Positions 8,041-17,545 of a DNA stretch of 50,927 nucleotides are shown piece after piece. A model generated the notes under the pieces. That model was given only the letters and a program-made list of their open reading frames with translations. It had not been told where the DNA came from and did no database searches. The stretch lies in the NCBI RefSeq assembly GCF_003477525.1, contig NZ_QUDO01000028.1, forward strand, positions 1 through 50,927, in the 5' to 3' direction. Numbering within the stretch: the stretch's first letter is position 1; every line of letters starts with the position of its first letter. The DNA comes from Ruminococcus sp. AF41-9. Its GTDB lineage: Bacteria; Bacillota; Clostridia; Lachnospirales; Lachnospiraceae. Both the position numbers and the translations under genes were made by a program.

Positions 8041-8410
8041 AAATAGAAAATTTATAAAAATAATTAAAAGATGCAAATAAAATGATTTGAAATAATAAAA
8101 TATTCTGAAAATATTGACGCCGTAAATCCATAAGATTTCAGTATATTACCAGAGACAACAGGAAAAGCTATGACTATGAGCTGTTGTTTCAAGTCGTTAT
8201 TTGGTGTAGAGCCACGTAGCGAAGCGGATGCTTTTATCCTTTTGACGTTGTTCATGTGTTATGATCTCTCGAGGGGTATGATTATGCATGGAGGAAACAG
8301 GAACTGTCCTTTTGTAAGACGGAGGATAAAGGCGGTGGGATCAACAGCACTGAAAACACTTAAAGATTAAAAAAGTCATAGAAAGTAAAAAATCAGCAGG
8401 AGGTTCTAAA
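8041..8410. other. Intergenic region upstream of eno, no gene seen
   Basis: About 370 nt with no supported gene. Short frames on both strands (for example 8170-8370) lack ribosome sites and recognisable content. The last 20 nt hold the enolase ribosome site. No riboswitch that I recognise is present. Confidence 0.5.
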
Positions 8411-9748
8411 ATGTTACGTTATCTGCCTGTAAGAAGGGTTCACGCGAGACAAGTACTTGATTCCAGAGGAAATCCAACTGTAGAAGTGGAAGTAACAGTA
8501 GGCGAAGGGATCATCGGGATGAATGGATATACAGGAAGGGCAATCGTTCCTTCCGGAGCATCAACAGGGAAATTTGAGGCAGTGGAACTGCGGGATGGAG
8601 AAAAAGGCTGCTACACTGGATTAAGCGTTCAGAAAGCAGTGGACAATGTAAATACCAGACTGGCAGAGACAATTCTGGGAGAGAATGCCCTGAATCAGTC
8701 TTATATTGATCAGAAGATCATTGAGACAGATGGTACAGACAATAAAAGCAGTGTGGGGGCGAATGCAGCGCTGGGCGTTTCCATGGCAGTCGCCAGAGCA
8801 GCGGCAGCGGCACTGCGTATTCCATTGTATCAGTATCTGGGCGGCTGCCATACCAGACAGATGCCGGTTCCGATGATGAATATTCTTAACGGCGGCCGTC
8901 ACGCAGATAACACTGTAGATTTACAGGAATTTATGATCATGCCTGTAGGAGCAGAGAACATGGAACATGCCATACGCATGTGCGCAGAAGTGTATCAGTT
9001 CCTTAAGATCATCCTGAAGCACAGAAATCTGTCCACAGCAGTAGGCGATGAGGGAGGCTTTGCGCCGGATCTTCCTGATTCGGAAAGTGTGCTGGAACTG
9101 ATCATGGAAGCAGTGAAAAAAGCCGGATATGAGCCGGAGAAAGATATCTGCATCGCCATTGATGCCGCTGCCAGTGAACTGTATGATGAAGAAAGAGGGG
9201 TGTATGTTTTTCCGGGAGAAGGGGAAATGAAAGGGGAGGAAGTCCTCAGAGATACCGGAGAGATGATCGATTATTATGAGAAACTGATTGAGAAATTTCC
9301 GATTGTTTCTATTGAAGACGGGCTGGAAGAAGACGACTGGGAAGGCTGGAAACAGATGACGGAACGCCTTGGGAAAAAGATTCAGCTTGTGGGCGATGAT
9401 CTGTTTGTAACCAATATTAAGCGTCTCTCCTGCGGAATCAGACTGCAGGCTGCTAATGCGATTCTGGTAAAAGTAAATCAGATCGGAACTCTCTCGGAAG
9501 CGCTGGATGCTGTGGAGATGGCACAGAAAGCCGGATACCATGCGGTCATCTCCCACAGGTCAGGAGAATCAGAAGATGCCTTTATTGCCGATCTTGCAGT
9601 TGCCACAGGAGCCGGCCAGATTAAAACCGGGGCTCCCTGTCGTTCAGACAGAAACGCAAAATACAACCAGCTTCTGCGTATTCATGAGGCATTGGGAGAG
9701 CTTGCAATATATGAGAATCCTTTTGCCGGAAAAGAAGGAAGCTGTTAA
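8411..9748 (+). CDS. eno: Enolase (phosphopyruvate hydratase)
   Basis: This 445-residue enzyme interconverts 2-phosphoglycerate and phosphoenolpyruvate in glycolysis in the cytoplasm. Diagnostic features are [17 protein letters not shown] near the start, the substrate loop [54 protein letters not shown] with metal-binding acids near residue 300, [13 protein letters not shown] with the catalytic lysine, and SHRSGESED. Full length with no disruption. The ATG follows AGGAGG by 7 nt. It is probably monocistronic or read through weakly into secG, which has its own promoter. Confidence 0.97.
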   Translation: MLRYLPVRRVHARQVLDSRGNPTVEVEVTVGEGIIGMNGYTGRAIVPSGASTGKFEAVELRDGEKGCYTGLSVQKAVDNVNTRLAETILGENALNQSYIDQKIIETDGTDNKSSVGANAALGVSMAVARAAAAALRIPLYQYLGGCHTRQMPVPMMNILNGGRHADNTVDLQEFMIMPVGAENMEHAIRMCAEVYQFLKIILKHRNLSTAVGDEGGFAPDLPDSESVLELIMEAVKKAGYEPEKDICIAIDAAASELYDEERGVYVFPGEGEMKGEEVLRDTGEMIDYYEKLIEKFPIVSIEDGLEEDDWEGWKQMTERLGKKIQLVGDDLFVTNIKRLSCGIRLQAANAILVKVNQIGTLSEALDAVEMAQKAGYHAVISHRSGESEDAFIADLAVATGAGQIKTGAPCRSDRNAKYNQLLRIHEALGELAIYENPFAGKEGSC

Positions 9749-9776
9749 AAAAGCTGTTAAAAACTCTGAAATGTAG

Positions 9777-9805
9777 TTGAAATCCCCTTCCGGCTATGTT
9801 ACAAT
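9777..9805 (+). promoter_or_regulatory. Promoter of secG
   Basis: TTGAAA at 9777-9782 and TACAAT at 9800-9805 are 17 bp apart, ending 30 nt before the secG start codon. Confidence 0.65.
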
Positions 9806-9835
9806 GAAACTCAGTTGATTAGGAGGTGTAACGAA

Positions 9836-10072
9836 GTGCAGATTGTTAAGATTATTCTGAGTGTCATTTTCATAATAGATTGCATCGCTCTTACAGTCGT
9901 AGTTCTTATGCAGGAAGGCAAACAGCAGGGACTTGGTGCCATCGCCGGAGCAGCAGAGACATACTGGGGTAAGAACAAAGGTCGTTCCATGGAGGGCGGT
10001 CTTGTGAAGGCTACTACTATTATGGGCGTTTTATTTTTTGTATTATCTGTAGCATTAAATATGCTGGGCTAA
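9836..10072 (+). CDS. secG: Preprotein translocase subunit SecG
   Basis: A 78-residue SecG protein, the small accessory subunit of the SecYEG channel for protein export. It has two membrane helices (residues about 4-24 and 54-76) around a loop holding LMQEGKQQGLGAIAGAAETYWGKNKGRSMEG in separate conserved blocks. The GTG at 9836 is chosen because a perfect AGGAGGTG ends 7 nt before it; a longer frame from 9815 would run through that ribosome site. secG next to rnr and smpB is a common Firmicute order. Confidence 0.92.
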   Translation: MQIVKIILSVIFIIDCIALTVVVLMQEGKQQGLGAIAGAAETYWGKNKGRSMEGGLVKATTIMGVLFFVLSVALNMLG

Positions 10073-10091
10073 TCATCAGAAAGAAACTGGA

Positions 10092-10121
10092 AACACTCTT
10101 GTCACGTACAAGGGTGTTTTT
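10092..10121 (+). terminator. Rho-independent terminator after secG
   Basis: AACACTCTTGT (10092-10102) pairs with ACAAGGGTGTT (10108-10118) around a 5-nt loop, followed by TTTTT, 20 nt after the secG stop. Confidence 0.85.
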
Positions 10122-10322
10122 ATGTCACGGAAAACCACTCAGTAATGTTTCCATGATATAAATAAAATGACATAAAAAAGTCCTCCGGGCAGGATTGGAC
10201 TGGGATTGACTGTGGCGGGGAGAATTATATTGCGGAAGCGGCTGCCGCAGGATATTCTTACAATGTATTACACTTCCAACTATGATATGTAATGAAATGA
10301 GTGATAAGATTAAAGGAGTAAC

Positions 10323-12741
10323 ATGAGCAAAAAAGATATAGAACGAAGAAAAAAGTTTATGCTGGAACTGCTGGGAGATCCCATTTACAAACCGATGAGA
10401 CTTCGCGAGATTGCCACTCTTCTGAGACTGTCAAGAGGAAAAGAGAGACCTCTATGATGTTCTGGATGAGCTTTGTGATGAGGGTAAGGTATCTGTTGAC
10501 CATAAAGGCAGATATGAAAAGGTCAAAGGAAAATGGAAGAAGAAAAAAGATGACCGTTACTACGATGACCGGAGAGAAGATTATGGCGCAGACTACGGAG
10601 TAAAGAAGAAAGATAAGAATAAGGATAAAAACAGGGACAAGGATAAAGAGAAGGGCAGAGACTGGGAAAAAGATAAAAAGAAAGAGAAAACGAAAGACAG
10701 AGGCAGAGAGAAAGACAGAGATAAAAAATACAGAAGAAACAGAGACAGGGATTTTTCGGATGAAGATTATGGTTATGAGGATGAATATCTGAAAGGAACT
10801 CAGGCAGAGGGAACCTTTATCGGACATCCGAAAGGCTTTGGTTTCGTAGAGATTGAAGGACAGGATGAGGATGTTTTTATCCCTGAGTCTGATACAGGCA
10901 CTGCCATGCATCAGGATAAAGTACGCATCATTATCCGTGACGGACAGAAAGAAGGCAAGCGTAAAGAAGGCGTGGTTGTCAAGGTCCTGGAACGCGGCAT
11001 GCCGGAGATCGTGGGAACTTATCAGTTAAATCGTGATTTCGGTTTTGTGATCAGTGATAATCCGAAATTTTCCAAAGATATTTTTATCCCGAGAAAAGAA
11101 GCAGCAGGGATCAAAAACGGGGACAAAGTAATCGCAGTGATCACAGATTATGGTTCCAGGAATAAGAATCCGGAAGGAAAGATCAAGGAGAATCTGGGAA
11201 ATATCCGTACACCGGGCACGGACATTCTGGCAATCGTGAAGAGTTTCGGAATCCCGAGTGAGTTTCCTGAGAAAGTTATGAAACAGGCACAGAGAGTTCC
11301 GGATCATGTGCTGGACGCAGACAGAGACGGCAGACTGGATCTGAGACATCTTCAGACAGTCACCATCGACGGCGAAGATGCCAAAGACCTGGATGATGCA
11401 ATTTCCCTGACAAAAGAAGGAGAGATTTATCATCTGGGAGTCCATATCGCAGATGTAAGTAATTATGTACAGTACAACAGTGCGCTGGACAAAGAAGCTC
11501 TGAAACGTGGAACCAGTGTTTATCTGGCAGACCGTGTGGTGCCGATGCTGCCGGAGCGCCTTTCCAATGGAATCTGTTCTCTGAATCAGGGAGAGGACAG
11601 GCTGGCATTAAGCTGTCTGATGGATATCAATGAAAAGGGAAAAGTTGTTTCTCATCAGATTGCAGAGACCGTGATCAATGTGGATGAGCGTATGTGTTAT
11701 ACAGATGTTAAAAATATTCTGGAAGATACAGATGAGGAAGCGAAGAAGCGTTATGAAGCATTGATTCCGATGTTCTTTATGATGAAAGAACTGTCCGGAA
11801 TCTTAAGGAACAGCCGTCATCACAGGGGTTCCATTGATTTTGATTTCCCAGAGAGCAAGATCATCCTCAATGCAGCAGGAAAAGCCATTGACGTAAAGCC
11901 ATATGAGGCAAATGTGGCGACAAAGATCATTGAAGACTTCATGCTGATGGCAAATGAGACGGTGGCGCAGGAATACTGTACAGAGGAGATTCCGTTTGTA
12001 TACAGAACACATGACAATCCGGACCCTGAGAAAGTAGAAAGTCTTCTGACACTGCTTCACAATCAGGGAGTAAAGATCCAGAAAGCAAAAGAGGAGATCA
12101 CACCAAAGGAAATCCAGCAGATCATCGAAGGAATTGAGGGGCTTCCGAACGAGGCGATGATCAGCAGACTGGTACTGCGTTCCATGAAACAGGCAAAATA
12201 CACGACAGAATGCAGCGGTCATTTCGGGCTGGCTGCGAAGTATTACTGTCATTTTACCTCACCGATCAGACGTTATCCGGATTTACAGATCCACAGGATT
12301 ATCAAGGATAATTTAAGAGGAAGACTGATGCGTGAAGGCAGAACCGAGCATTACAGAGAGATTCTGGACGAAGTTGCAAGACAGTCCAGTGTCTGTGAGA
12401 GACGTGCGGATGAGGCAGAACGTGAATCAGATAAGTTGAAGAAAGCAGAGTATATGTCCTATCATCTGGATGAAGAGTTCGAGGGAATTATCTCCGGAGT
12501 GACCGGATGGGGACTCTATGTGGAACTGCCAAACACAGTGGAAGGTCTGGTCCATGTCAATACGCTGAGGGATGACTATTATGTCTTTGACCAGGAGAGC
12601 TATGAACTTTGCGGCGAGATGACCAGAAAAGTATACAAACTGGGAGACAAAGTCCGTGTCCGCGTAGCAGATGCAGACAAAATGCTCAAGACTGTAGATT
12701 TCGAGCTGGTATCTGATGTGTGGGATACAGATGAAGAATAA
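10323..12741 (+). pseudogene. rnr: Ribonuclease R, N-terminal frameshift
   Basis: RNase R is a processive 3'-5' exoribonuclease that degrades structured RNA and acts with SmpB/tmRNA in quality control. An ATG at 10323 after AAAGGAG opens the expected N-terminal helix-turn-helix (DPIYKPMRLREIATLLRLSRG). The frame then stops at 10455, while the rest continues in another frame from about 10441. One A too many in the run at 10439-10442 explains this. Corrected, the protein is about 805 residues: HTH, a highly charged Lys/Arg/Asp/Glu linker of about 90 residues, cold-shock domains (GFGFVEIEGQDEDVFIP), the RNB catalytic domain (DGEDAKDLDDAISL) and an S1 domain. A remnant starting at the ATG at 10906 would still carry RNB and S1. 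Error or real mutation is undecided. Confidence 0.85.
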
Positions 12742-12742
12742 C

Positions 12743-12769
12743 GTTACTGAGAACGGAGTGAACAGTAAC
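12743..12769. repeat. 27-bp dyad repeat copy
   Basis: GTTACTG...CAGTAAC, the exact reverse complement of the copy at 1452-1478. It begins two bases after the rnr stop codon and may form a short hairpin in the rnr-smpB transcript. Confidence 0.75.
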
Positions 12770-12816
12770 AGAATAACTGATATAAATGATTTTAGAAAAA
12801 AGGCTTGGAGGTTATT

Positions 12817-13287
12817 ATGGCAAAGAAAAAAGGAATGAAACTGATTGCCAATAATAAAAAGGCGTTTCATGATTATTTTATAGAAGATACTTACGAAGCG
12901 GGAATCTCTCTGGCAGGAACAGAGGTGAAGTCTCTTCGTATGGGAAAATGCAGCATTAAGGAATCCTTTGTCCGTGTGGAAAACGGCGAAGTTTATATTT
13001 ACGGAATGCATATCAGTCCGTATGAAAAGGGAAATATTTTTAACAAAGACCCACTGAGAGTCCGTAAACTTCTGCTTCACAGATATGAGATTAATAAGAT
13101 TGAAGCACAACTGAAGGAAAAGGGTCTGACCCTGGTTCCGCTTAAGGTTTATTTTAAGGACAGCCTTGTAAAAGTAGAGATTGGTATGGCACGAGGCAAA
13201 AAGCTCTATGATAAGAGACAGGATATTGCCAAGAAAGACCAGAGAAGAGAGGCAGAACGAGACTTCAAAGTAAAGAATCTATACTGA
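12817..13287 (+). CDS. smpB: SsrA-binding protein SmpB
   Basis: A 156-residue tmRNA-binding protein that brings SsrA RNA to stalled ribosomes. Characteristic segments are [68 protein letters not shown] and the basic tail [25 protein letters not shown]. The ATG at 12817 follows GGAGG by six nt and is preferred over an upstream in-frame start. It lies just after rnr, its functional partner. No ssrA gene follows in the next 200 nt. Confidence 0.95.
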   Translation: MAKKKGMKLIANNKKAFHDYFIEDTYEAGISLAGTEVKSLRMGKCSIKESFVRVENGEVYIYGMHISPYEKGNIFNKDPLRVRKLLLHRYEINKIEAQLKEKGLTLVPLKVYFKDSLVKVEIGMARGKKLYDKRQDIAKKDQRREAERDFKVKNLY

Positions 13288-13351
13288 TTTGGAAATATTA
13301 CCAATTCTATTCGCCTGCATTTGTTAAAAGTTATGAAATTTAGAATGGATA

Positions 13352-13380
13352 TTGCAAAAATGTTCGAAAATTTCTATAAT
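13352..13380 (+). promoter_or_regulatory. Promoter of the cytidylate-kinase-like gene
   Basis: TTGCAA at 13352-13357 and TATAAT at 13375-13380 are 17 bp apart, about 110 nt before the coding start. Confidence 0.6.
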
Positions 13381-13488
13381 ATGGCTAAATAAAAAAATAA
13401 CGGCTTTGTTATGAAAATCACAGGGATTACTTTATGACGGCTTGATTTATACCAGGCAGATGTAAGCGGAAAGGAGTTGTGGTGCCTT

Positions 13489-14079
13489 ATGAAAATAATC
13501 ACGATCAGCAGACAATACGGAAGCGGCGGAAGACATATCGCGGCTTTGCTCTCGGAAAGACTGGGAGTTCCTTTTTATGACAGTAATCTTTTACTGAAAG
13601 CCTCCGACAAACACGGAATCAGTCAGGAGATCATGGATGAGTTTGGTGGAAAGACCAGCCTTCTTTACGGAATTGGGATGATGGCATCAGAGGAACCGGA
13701 AAATATAGACAGGGTGACGCTCCCCTATAAAATGTATCAGGCCCAGCGAGACGCCATGAAACGTCTGGCTCAGGAAGGTCCCTGCATTTTTGTGGGAAGA
13801 TGTGCGGATCAGATTCTGAAGGAAGATAATCAGTTGTTCCGTGTGTTTATCTATGCGTCTGAGATGAAAGACCGTGTGGACCGGATCAAAAAGAATAAAA
13901 ATCTTTCACAGAGAGAGGCACTGGAAAGGATTGCATATAAGGACCGCCAGAGAAGAGATTACTATTACTTCCACACAGGACAGGAGTGGGGAAGAATGGA
14001 AAACTATGATATCTGCCTGAATACATCCGCTTTATCTGATGAGACCTGCGTCCGTCTTTTGATGAAACTTGCGGAATAG
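13489..14079 (+). CDS. Cytidylate kinase-like family protein
   Basis: A 196-residue P-loop protein of the cytidylate-kinase-like family (Cytidylate_kin2 type), common in Clostridia beside unrelated genes. The nucleotide-binding loop is ISRQYGSGGRHIA near residue 5, followed by a FYDSNLL segment. CIFVGRCADQIL near residue 95 and YKDRQRRDYYYFHTG near residue 150 resemble the lid and base region. True CMP kinase is encoded elsewhere in such genomes, so its physiological substrate is uncertain. The ATG at 13489 starts the conserved MKIITISRQYGSGG; an upstream TTG abuts the ribosome site and is unlikely. Confidence 0.82.
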   Translation: MKIITISRQYGSGGRHIAALLSERLGVPFYDSNLLLKASDKHGISQEIMDEFGGKTSLLYGIGMMASEEPENIDRVTLPYKMYQAQRDAMKRLAQEGPCIFVGRCADQILKEDNQLFRVFIYASEMKDRVDRIKKNKNLSQREALERIAYKDRQRRDYYYFHTGQEWGRMENYDICLNTSALSDETCVRLLMKLAE

Positions 14080-14243
14080 AAATGAATGCGACCGCAGTGA
14101 AAACAATAATAATGAAAGCAATAGCGATAAAAGGAACGGCAATAAAGGAAGCATTAATAAACGCAGACAGTAATAAAAAACTGTAAAAAATAAGAAAAAC
14201 AGCAATAACATAGTAATAAAACAGAAATAAAAAAACGGATATG

Positions 14244-14274
14244 GGACTGCCGCACAAAACGGCAGTCCTTTTTC
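14244..14274 (+). terminator. Rho-independent terminator
   Basis: GGACTGCCG (14244-14252) pairs with CGGCAGTCC (14260-14268), then TTTTT. It is preceded by about 150 nt of A-rich sequence that holds no supported gene. Confidence 0.85.
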
Positions 14275-14324
14275 TTTAGCGAGAATTGCTATAAAAAAGA
14301 ACTTTAAAAATGGGGGATTTTAGG

Positions 14325-15002
14325 ATGAGGGGGAAGAATACTTCTGTCAAATGGAAAATGGTGGGAATGATTTTGCTTTACTGGGCGATTCCGTTTGTCC
14401 TGCTGCTTGCCCTGGTGGGGCATATCATGGCAGACAGGCAGGAAAAAACAGGACTGGAGCGTCTGGCAGCGCAGCTTCAGATGGACAATCAGAACAGTAT
14501 AGAACGGATTGACAGTGCCATCAGTGATTCCAGACAGGCGACTTATGACAGGACTTTGTATGGATATTATGATGAATTTCGCAAAGGCAGTGCAAACTTT
14601 GACACGGTTTATAATAAAGGCCAGTATTATATGGCGAAGCAGTTCGGAAAACGAAAAGAAATTTCCAGCAGTGTGTTCATGCTTCTTCGTGCACCAAAGG
14701 TCTATAAGATGACAAATTACAATACTCCGGCAGGCGGAAGCTATGGGCAGTTAAAAACATTCTGGGAAAAAGACTGCGACGATGTTCTGGAATTTGCGAA
14801 AAATCTGGATACTTCCATCGGGCTTTATCAGTCTGAAGGACGGGTTTATCTGGTGAGAAATCTGGTAGATTCCGCGACTTACCGTCCATGGGGACTGCTG
14901 GTACACAGACTGAACCTTAATTACTGCTTTTATTCCGGCCATTATTGTATATATTTTCCTTCAGAAATATATTATCAAGGGAATGACAGCCGGAGCGGTT
15001 AA
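14325..15002 (+). pseudogene. YesM-like sensor histidine kinase remnant (kinase domain deleted)
   Basis: The first 200 or so residues look like the sensor part of a YesM-family histidine kinase: a membrane helix (MILLYWAIPFVLLLALVGHI) and an extracytoplasmic sensing region ending about WGLLVHRLNLNY. The second helix, HAMP, dimerisation and ATPase domains that should follow are absent. From about 14911 the DNA instead encodes, in another frame, the end of a sugar ABC permease. The reading frame simply runs out at 15002. GGGGG ahead of the ATG at 14325 is a plausible ribosome site, shared in form with the regulator gene at 15111. It cannot signal by itself and is best seen as a deletion product. 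Confidence 0.72.
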
Positions 15003-15009
15003 GGGTTAA
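14911..15009 (+). pseudogene. C-terminal remnant of a MalG-type sugar ABC permease
   Basis: In the frame starting ATT at 14932 the DNA reads FIPAIIVYIFLQKYIIKG and then MTAGAVKG with a stop at 15007-15009. This is the characteristic C-terminus of carbohydrate ABC permeases (QKYIVKGMTAGAVKG-like). The rest of the permease is missing and the sequence is joined directly to the sensor kinase remnant. I infer an old locus of kinase, regulator and sugar importer that lost its middle. Confidence 0.72.
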
Positions 15010-15110
15010 AAATAAAATATGAGGTATTGTATAAAGAGGAGCATCCGCTGATTACAGGGGGTGTTCCCTTTTGTGCAATAATAGGAAATGGGAAAAACGG
15101 GGGATTTTTT

Positions 15111-15509
15111 ATGTATAAAGTGGTTATTATTGATGATGAACCGATCATCGTGGAGGGATTGTCGAGGCTTCTGCCATGGGAAAAATATAACTGCCGGATT
15201 GCAGCCACAGCCTGCAACGGAAAAGAAGGGTTGGAAGTGACACGCAGGGAGAAGCCGGACATCCTTTTTTCAGATATCTGCATGCCGGGACTGGACGGGC
15301 TGTCTATGATCGCGGCACTGAAAGTAGAATTTCCGGATATGGAGATCAGCATTCTGACAGGTTTCAGGGAATCGCACATTTTTCCAGAGTGTTTAAGAAG
15401 AACGAGGGGATTTCTGCGAACGAGTACAGAAATACAAAGATTACCTGAAAATTACCAGAAGTCTAAAAATTGTATGAAATCGAATGGTGTCAGGTTGACA
15501 AGTTTCTGA
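15111..15509 (+). pseudogene. YesN-like response regulator with internal deletion
   Basis: The N-terminal receiver domain is normal: MYKVVIIDDEPIIVEGL, the phospho-acceptor aspartate in DILFSDICMPGLDG near residue 55, and MEISILTGFR. There the family continues with the rest of the receiver, a linker and an AraC DNA-binding domain. Here the sequence jumps at about 15360-15375. In a different frame, 15374-15448 encodes AHFSRVFKKNEGISANEYRN, the last helix of an AraC domain, then a stop. Several hundred codons are lost and the remaining frame runs on without homology to 15509. It cannot bind DNA as encoded. Confidence 0.75.
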
Positions 15510-15587
15510 GACTCTGTAATAATAGGAAATTGAAAAAATGAGATGAAAAAAGCAGATATTCCGGATGAATATAGGAGGGAATATATT

Positions 15588-16694
15588 ATGAAAAAACGTT
15601 ATTTGATCCTTGCAGGAGTTCTGGCACTGACAGTAGCAGTGGCAGGATGCGGCAAAAAACAGAACACAGAAACTCAGTCTGTACAGGCAAGTGCCACGCC
15701 GACACCGGAGATTACCAAGGCGGTAGTGGATATGCAGCAGAATATAGACGATTCCAATATAAAAAATGTGATGGGTGAAAAAACATCCACTGCATCCAAA
15801 GTAATTTTTGTGAATGAGACAGGAGACGATATCCAGTCCGTTTATATCCGTACGCATGTGGATGAAAGCAGTTCCGATTATGATGACGATGAGGATGGCG
15901 GATGGGGAGACGATCTGATCAATGGAATGTTTACCCTGGCAGATAAAGATAAAGCATTGTACTATTTTGAGGCAAATGTCTCCGGAAACAGTACAAAGAG
16001 TACAACTTCTTATGATATCCGTATTGCATACACAGATGAAGACAAGAATGAATGCTTCTTCCGTGACCTTCCTCTTGGAACGATTTCACAGATCACTCTT
16101 TGCATGGATGGTACGGATGATGATGCTATTCCTTATGCAAAATATCTCACAGGAAACAGCACAAATGAAGTTTCCACACTGAATGATGTGAAGAGACGTC
16201 TGGGATTACTGGATGACAGTGAGAACAGTGATTCTTCTGACAGTGAAGTAACACCGACTCCGTCTGACAGTGACAATAGCAGCAGTGATAATAGTTCTGG
16301 TTCAGACAATCAGGATGATCCGGGAAATCAGGATGACCCGTCTGATCCGGGAAGTAATGATAATCCATCTAATCCGGGAAGCAATGATAATCCGTCTGAT
16401 CCGGGAAACAATGATGATCCTCAGCCGGATGACCCATCTGATCCGGATGATCCGGATGATCCTTCTGACCCGGACACGCCATCTGATCCGAGTGATGACA
16501 GTATGATCTCCACAGCAGAGCAGTACATCGGTCAGTCTCTGGATGCACTGGAAGGTGCCTGCGGTTCTCCACAGGGCAGCAGCTATGAGGATGACCCGGA
16601 AACAGGAAAGACAGGATTCCATTACTACAGTAATTTTACAGTTTCTACAACAGTTGATGAAAATGGTAATGAAATTGTTGCCGGAATATGGTAA
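15588..16694 (+). CDS. Lipoprotein with Asp/Pro/Ser-rich linker
   Basis: A predicted 368-residue lipoprotein of unknown function. The signal peptide ends with the lipobox VAGC at about residue 21, so the mature protein would be lipid-anchored outside the cell. A first domain of about 170 residues (VIFVNETGDDIQSVYIRTH near residue 65) resembles small beta-rich lipoprotein domains. A linker of about 85 residues follows, built from repeated (N/S)DPG and DDPSDP units. A last domain of about 60 residues (AEQYIGQSLDALEGACGSPQG) is predicted. The ATG at 15588 follows AGGAGGG. It is not an obvious operon partner of its neighbours. Confidence 0.72.
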   Translation: MKKRYLILAGVLALTVAVAGCGKKQNTETQSVQASATPTPEITKAVVDMQQNIDDSNIKNVMGEKTSTASKVIFVNETGDDIQSVYIRTHVDESSSDYDDDEDGGWGDDLINGMFTLADKDKALYYFEANVSGNSTKSTTSYDIRIAYTDEDKNECFFRDLPLGTISQITLCMDGTDDDAIPYAKYLTGNSTNEVSTLNDVKRRLGLLDDSENSDSSDSEVTPTPSDSDNSSSDNSSGSDNQDDPGNQDDPSDPGSNDNPSNPGSNDNPSDPGNNDDPQPDDPSDPDDPDDPSDPDTPSDPSDDSMISTAEQYIGQSLDALEGACGSPQGSSYEDDPETGKTGFHYYSNFTVSTTVDENGNEIVAGIW

Positions 16695-16803
16695 AATAGA
16701 AAGTACGAAAGCAGCAGGATTTTTTCTTATGTTACTGGCACGAAAAGAGCAGTGGCGTTTCTGCTGCATACGATAAAATTAACCTGAGGAGAAAGCTAAA
16801 AAG

Positions 16804-17499
16804 ATGAAGCGAGTATTATTAAAATTAAGCGGCGAAGCACTGGCCGGTGAGAAGAAAACAGGATTCGACGAAGCAACAGTTATCGAAGTTGCAAAACAGA
16901 TCCGTACCATTGCAGAAGAAGGTCTTGAGATCGGCATCGTGATCGGTGGAGGAAACTTCTGGAGAGGACGTACCAGTGAGACGATCGACAGAAACAAAGC
17001 AGACCAGATCGGCATGCTTGCCACAGTCATGAACTGTATTTATGTATCTGATATCTGCAGATATCTGGGATTAAAAACAGAAATCTTTACTCCTTTTGTA
17101 TGCGGTGCGTTTACAAGCCTTTACTCCAAAGATGCAGTAGAAGCAAGCTTCGCACAGGGCAAGATCGTATTCTTTGCAGGTGGAACCGGACATCCGTACT
17201 TCTCTACTGACACAGCGACAGTACTTCGCGCAGTAGAGATTGAAGCAGAAGCTATCCTTCTTGCAAAAGCAGTAGACGGAATCTATGACAGCGATCCGAA
17301 GACCAACCCGAATGCAGTAAAATATGATGAGATTTCCATCGAAGAAGTGGTTGCAAAGAAACTGGCAGCTATGGACCTGACTGCATCCATCATGTGCATG
17401 GAACAGAAAATGCCGATGCTGGTATTTGCACTGGATGAGAAAGACAGCATTGTCAATGCCGTTCACGGTAAATTCGTAGGAACCAAAGTTACTGTATAA
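16804..17499 (+). CDS. pyrH: UMP kinase (uridylate kinase)
   Basis: This 231-residue bacterial UMP kinase converts UMP to UDP with ATP. It is an amino-acid-kinase fold enzyme: [14 protein letters not shown] at the start, [12 protein letters not shown] near residue 52, the [20 protein letters not shown]-binding segment near residue 120, and DGIYDSDP near residue 160. The start follows GAGGAGA. It opens the classic cluster with frr, uppS, cdsA, dxr and rseP. Confidence 0.96.
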   Translation: MKRVLLKLSGEALAGEKKTGFDEATVIEVAKQIRTIAEEGLEIGIVIGGGNFWRGRTSETIDRNKADQIGMLATVMNCIYVSDICRYLGLKTEIFTPFVCGAFTSLYSKDAVEASFAQGKIVFFAGGTGHPYFSTDTATVLRAVEIEAEAILLAKAVDGIYDSDPKTNPNAVKYDEISIEEVVAKKLAAMDLTASIMCMEQKMPMLVFALDEKDSIVNAVHGKFVGTKVTV

Positions 17500-17545
17500 T
17501 AAAAAGCAGAACGATTATAAAAATGATAAGAGGGAGACTAACCTA

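Noticed and set aside
8170..8370. Possible 66-residue gene before eno
   Set aside because: No ribosome site, no recognisable content, and the sequence is not gene-like in composition.
8041..8410. Riboswitch in front of eno (for example a fluoride type)
   Set aside because: I looked for the conserved core and could not find it; there is no terminator-antiterminator arrangement.
10190..10285. A coding-looking stretch (GENYIAEAAAAGYSYNVLHF) before rnr
   Set aside because: Open for about 30 codons only, no start or ribosome site, and no family recognised. Possibly a gene relic but not supportable.
10906..12741. Taking the ATG at 10906 as the real start of RNase R
   Set aside because: Strong family sequence continues upstream in the same frame to about 10441, then in a shifted frame to the ATG at 10323 with a good ribosome site.
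13288..13480. tmRNA (ssrA) gene expected after smpB
   Set aside because: No tRNA-like ends, no tag frame and no CCA end; the region only holds a promoter.
14082..14190. Small frame in the A-rich stretch after the cytidylate-kinase-like gene
   Set aside because: Low-complexity Ala/Ile/Lys peptide from repeated AATAA/GCAATA sequence, with no ribosome site.
16270..16560. Frames on both strands over the lipoprotein linker
   Set aside because: They are by-products of the GATGATCC-rich repeats that encode the Asp/Pro linker.
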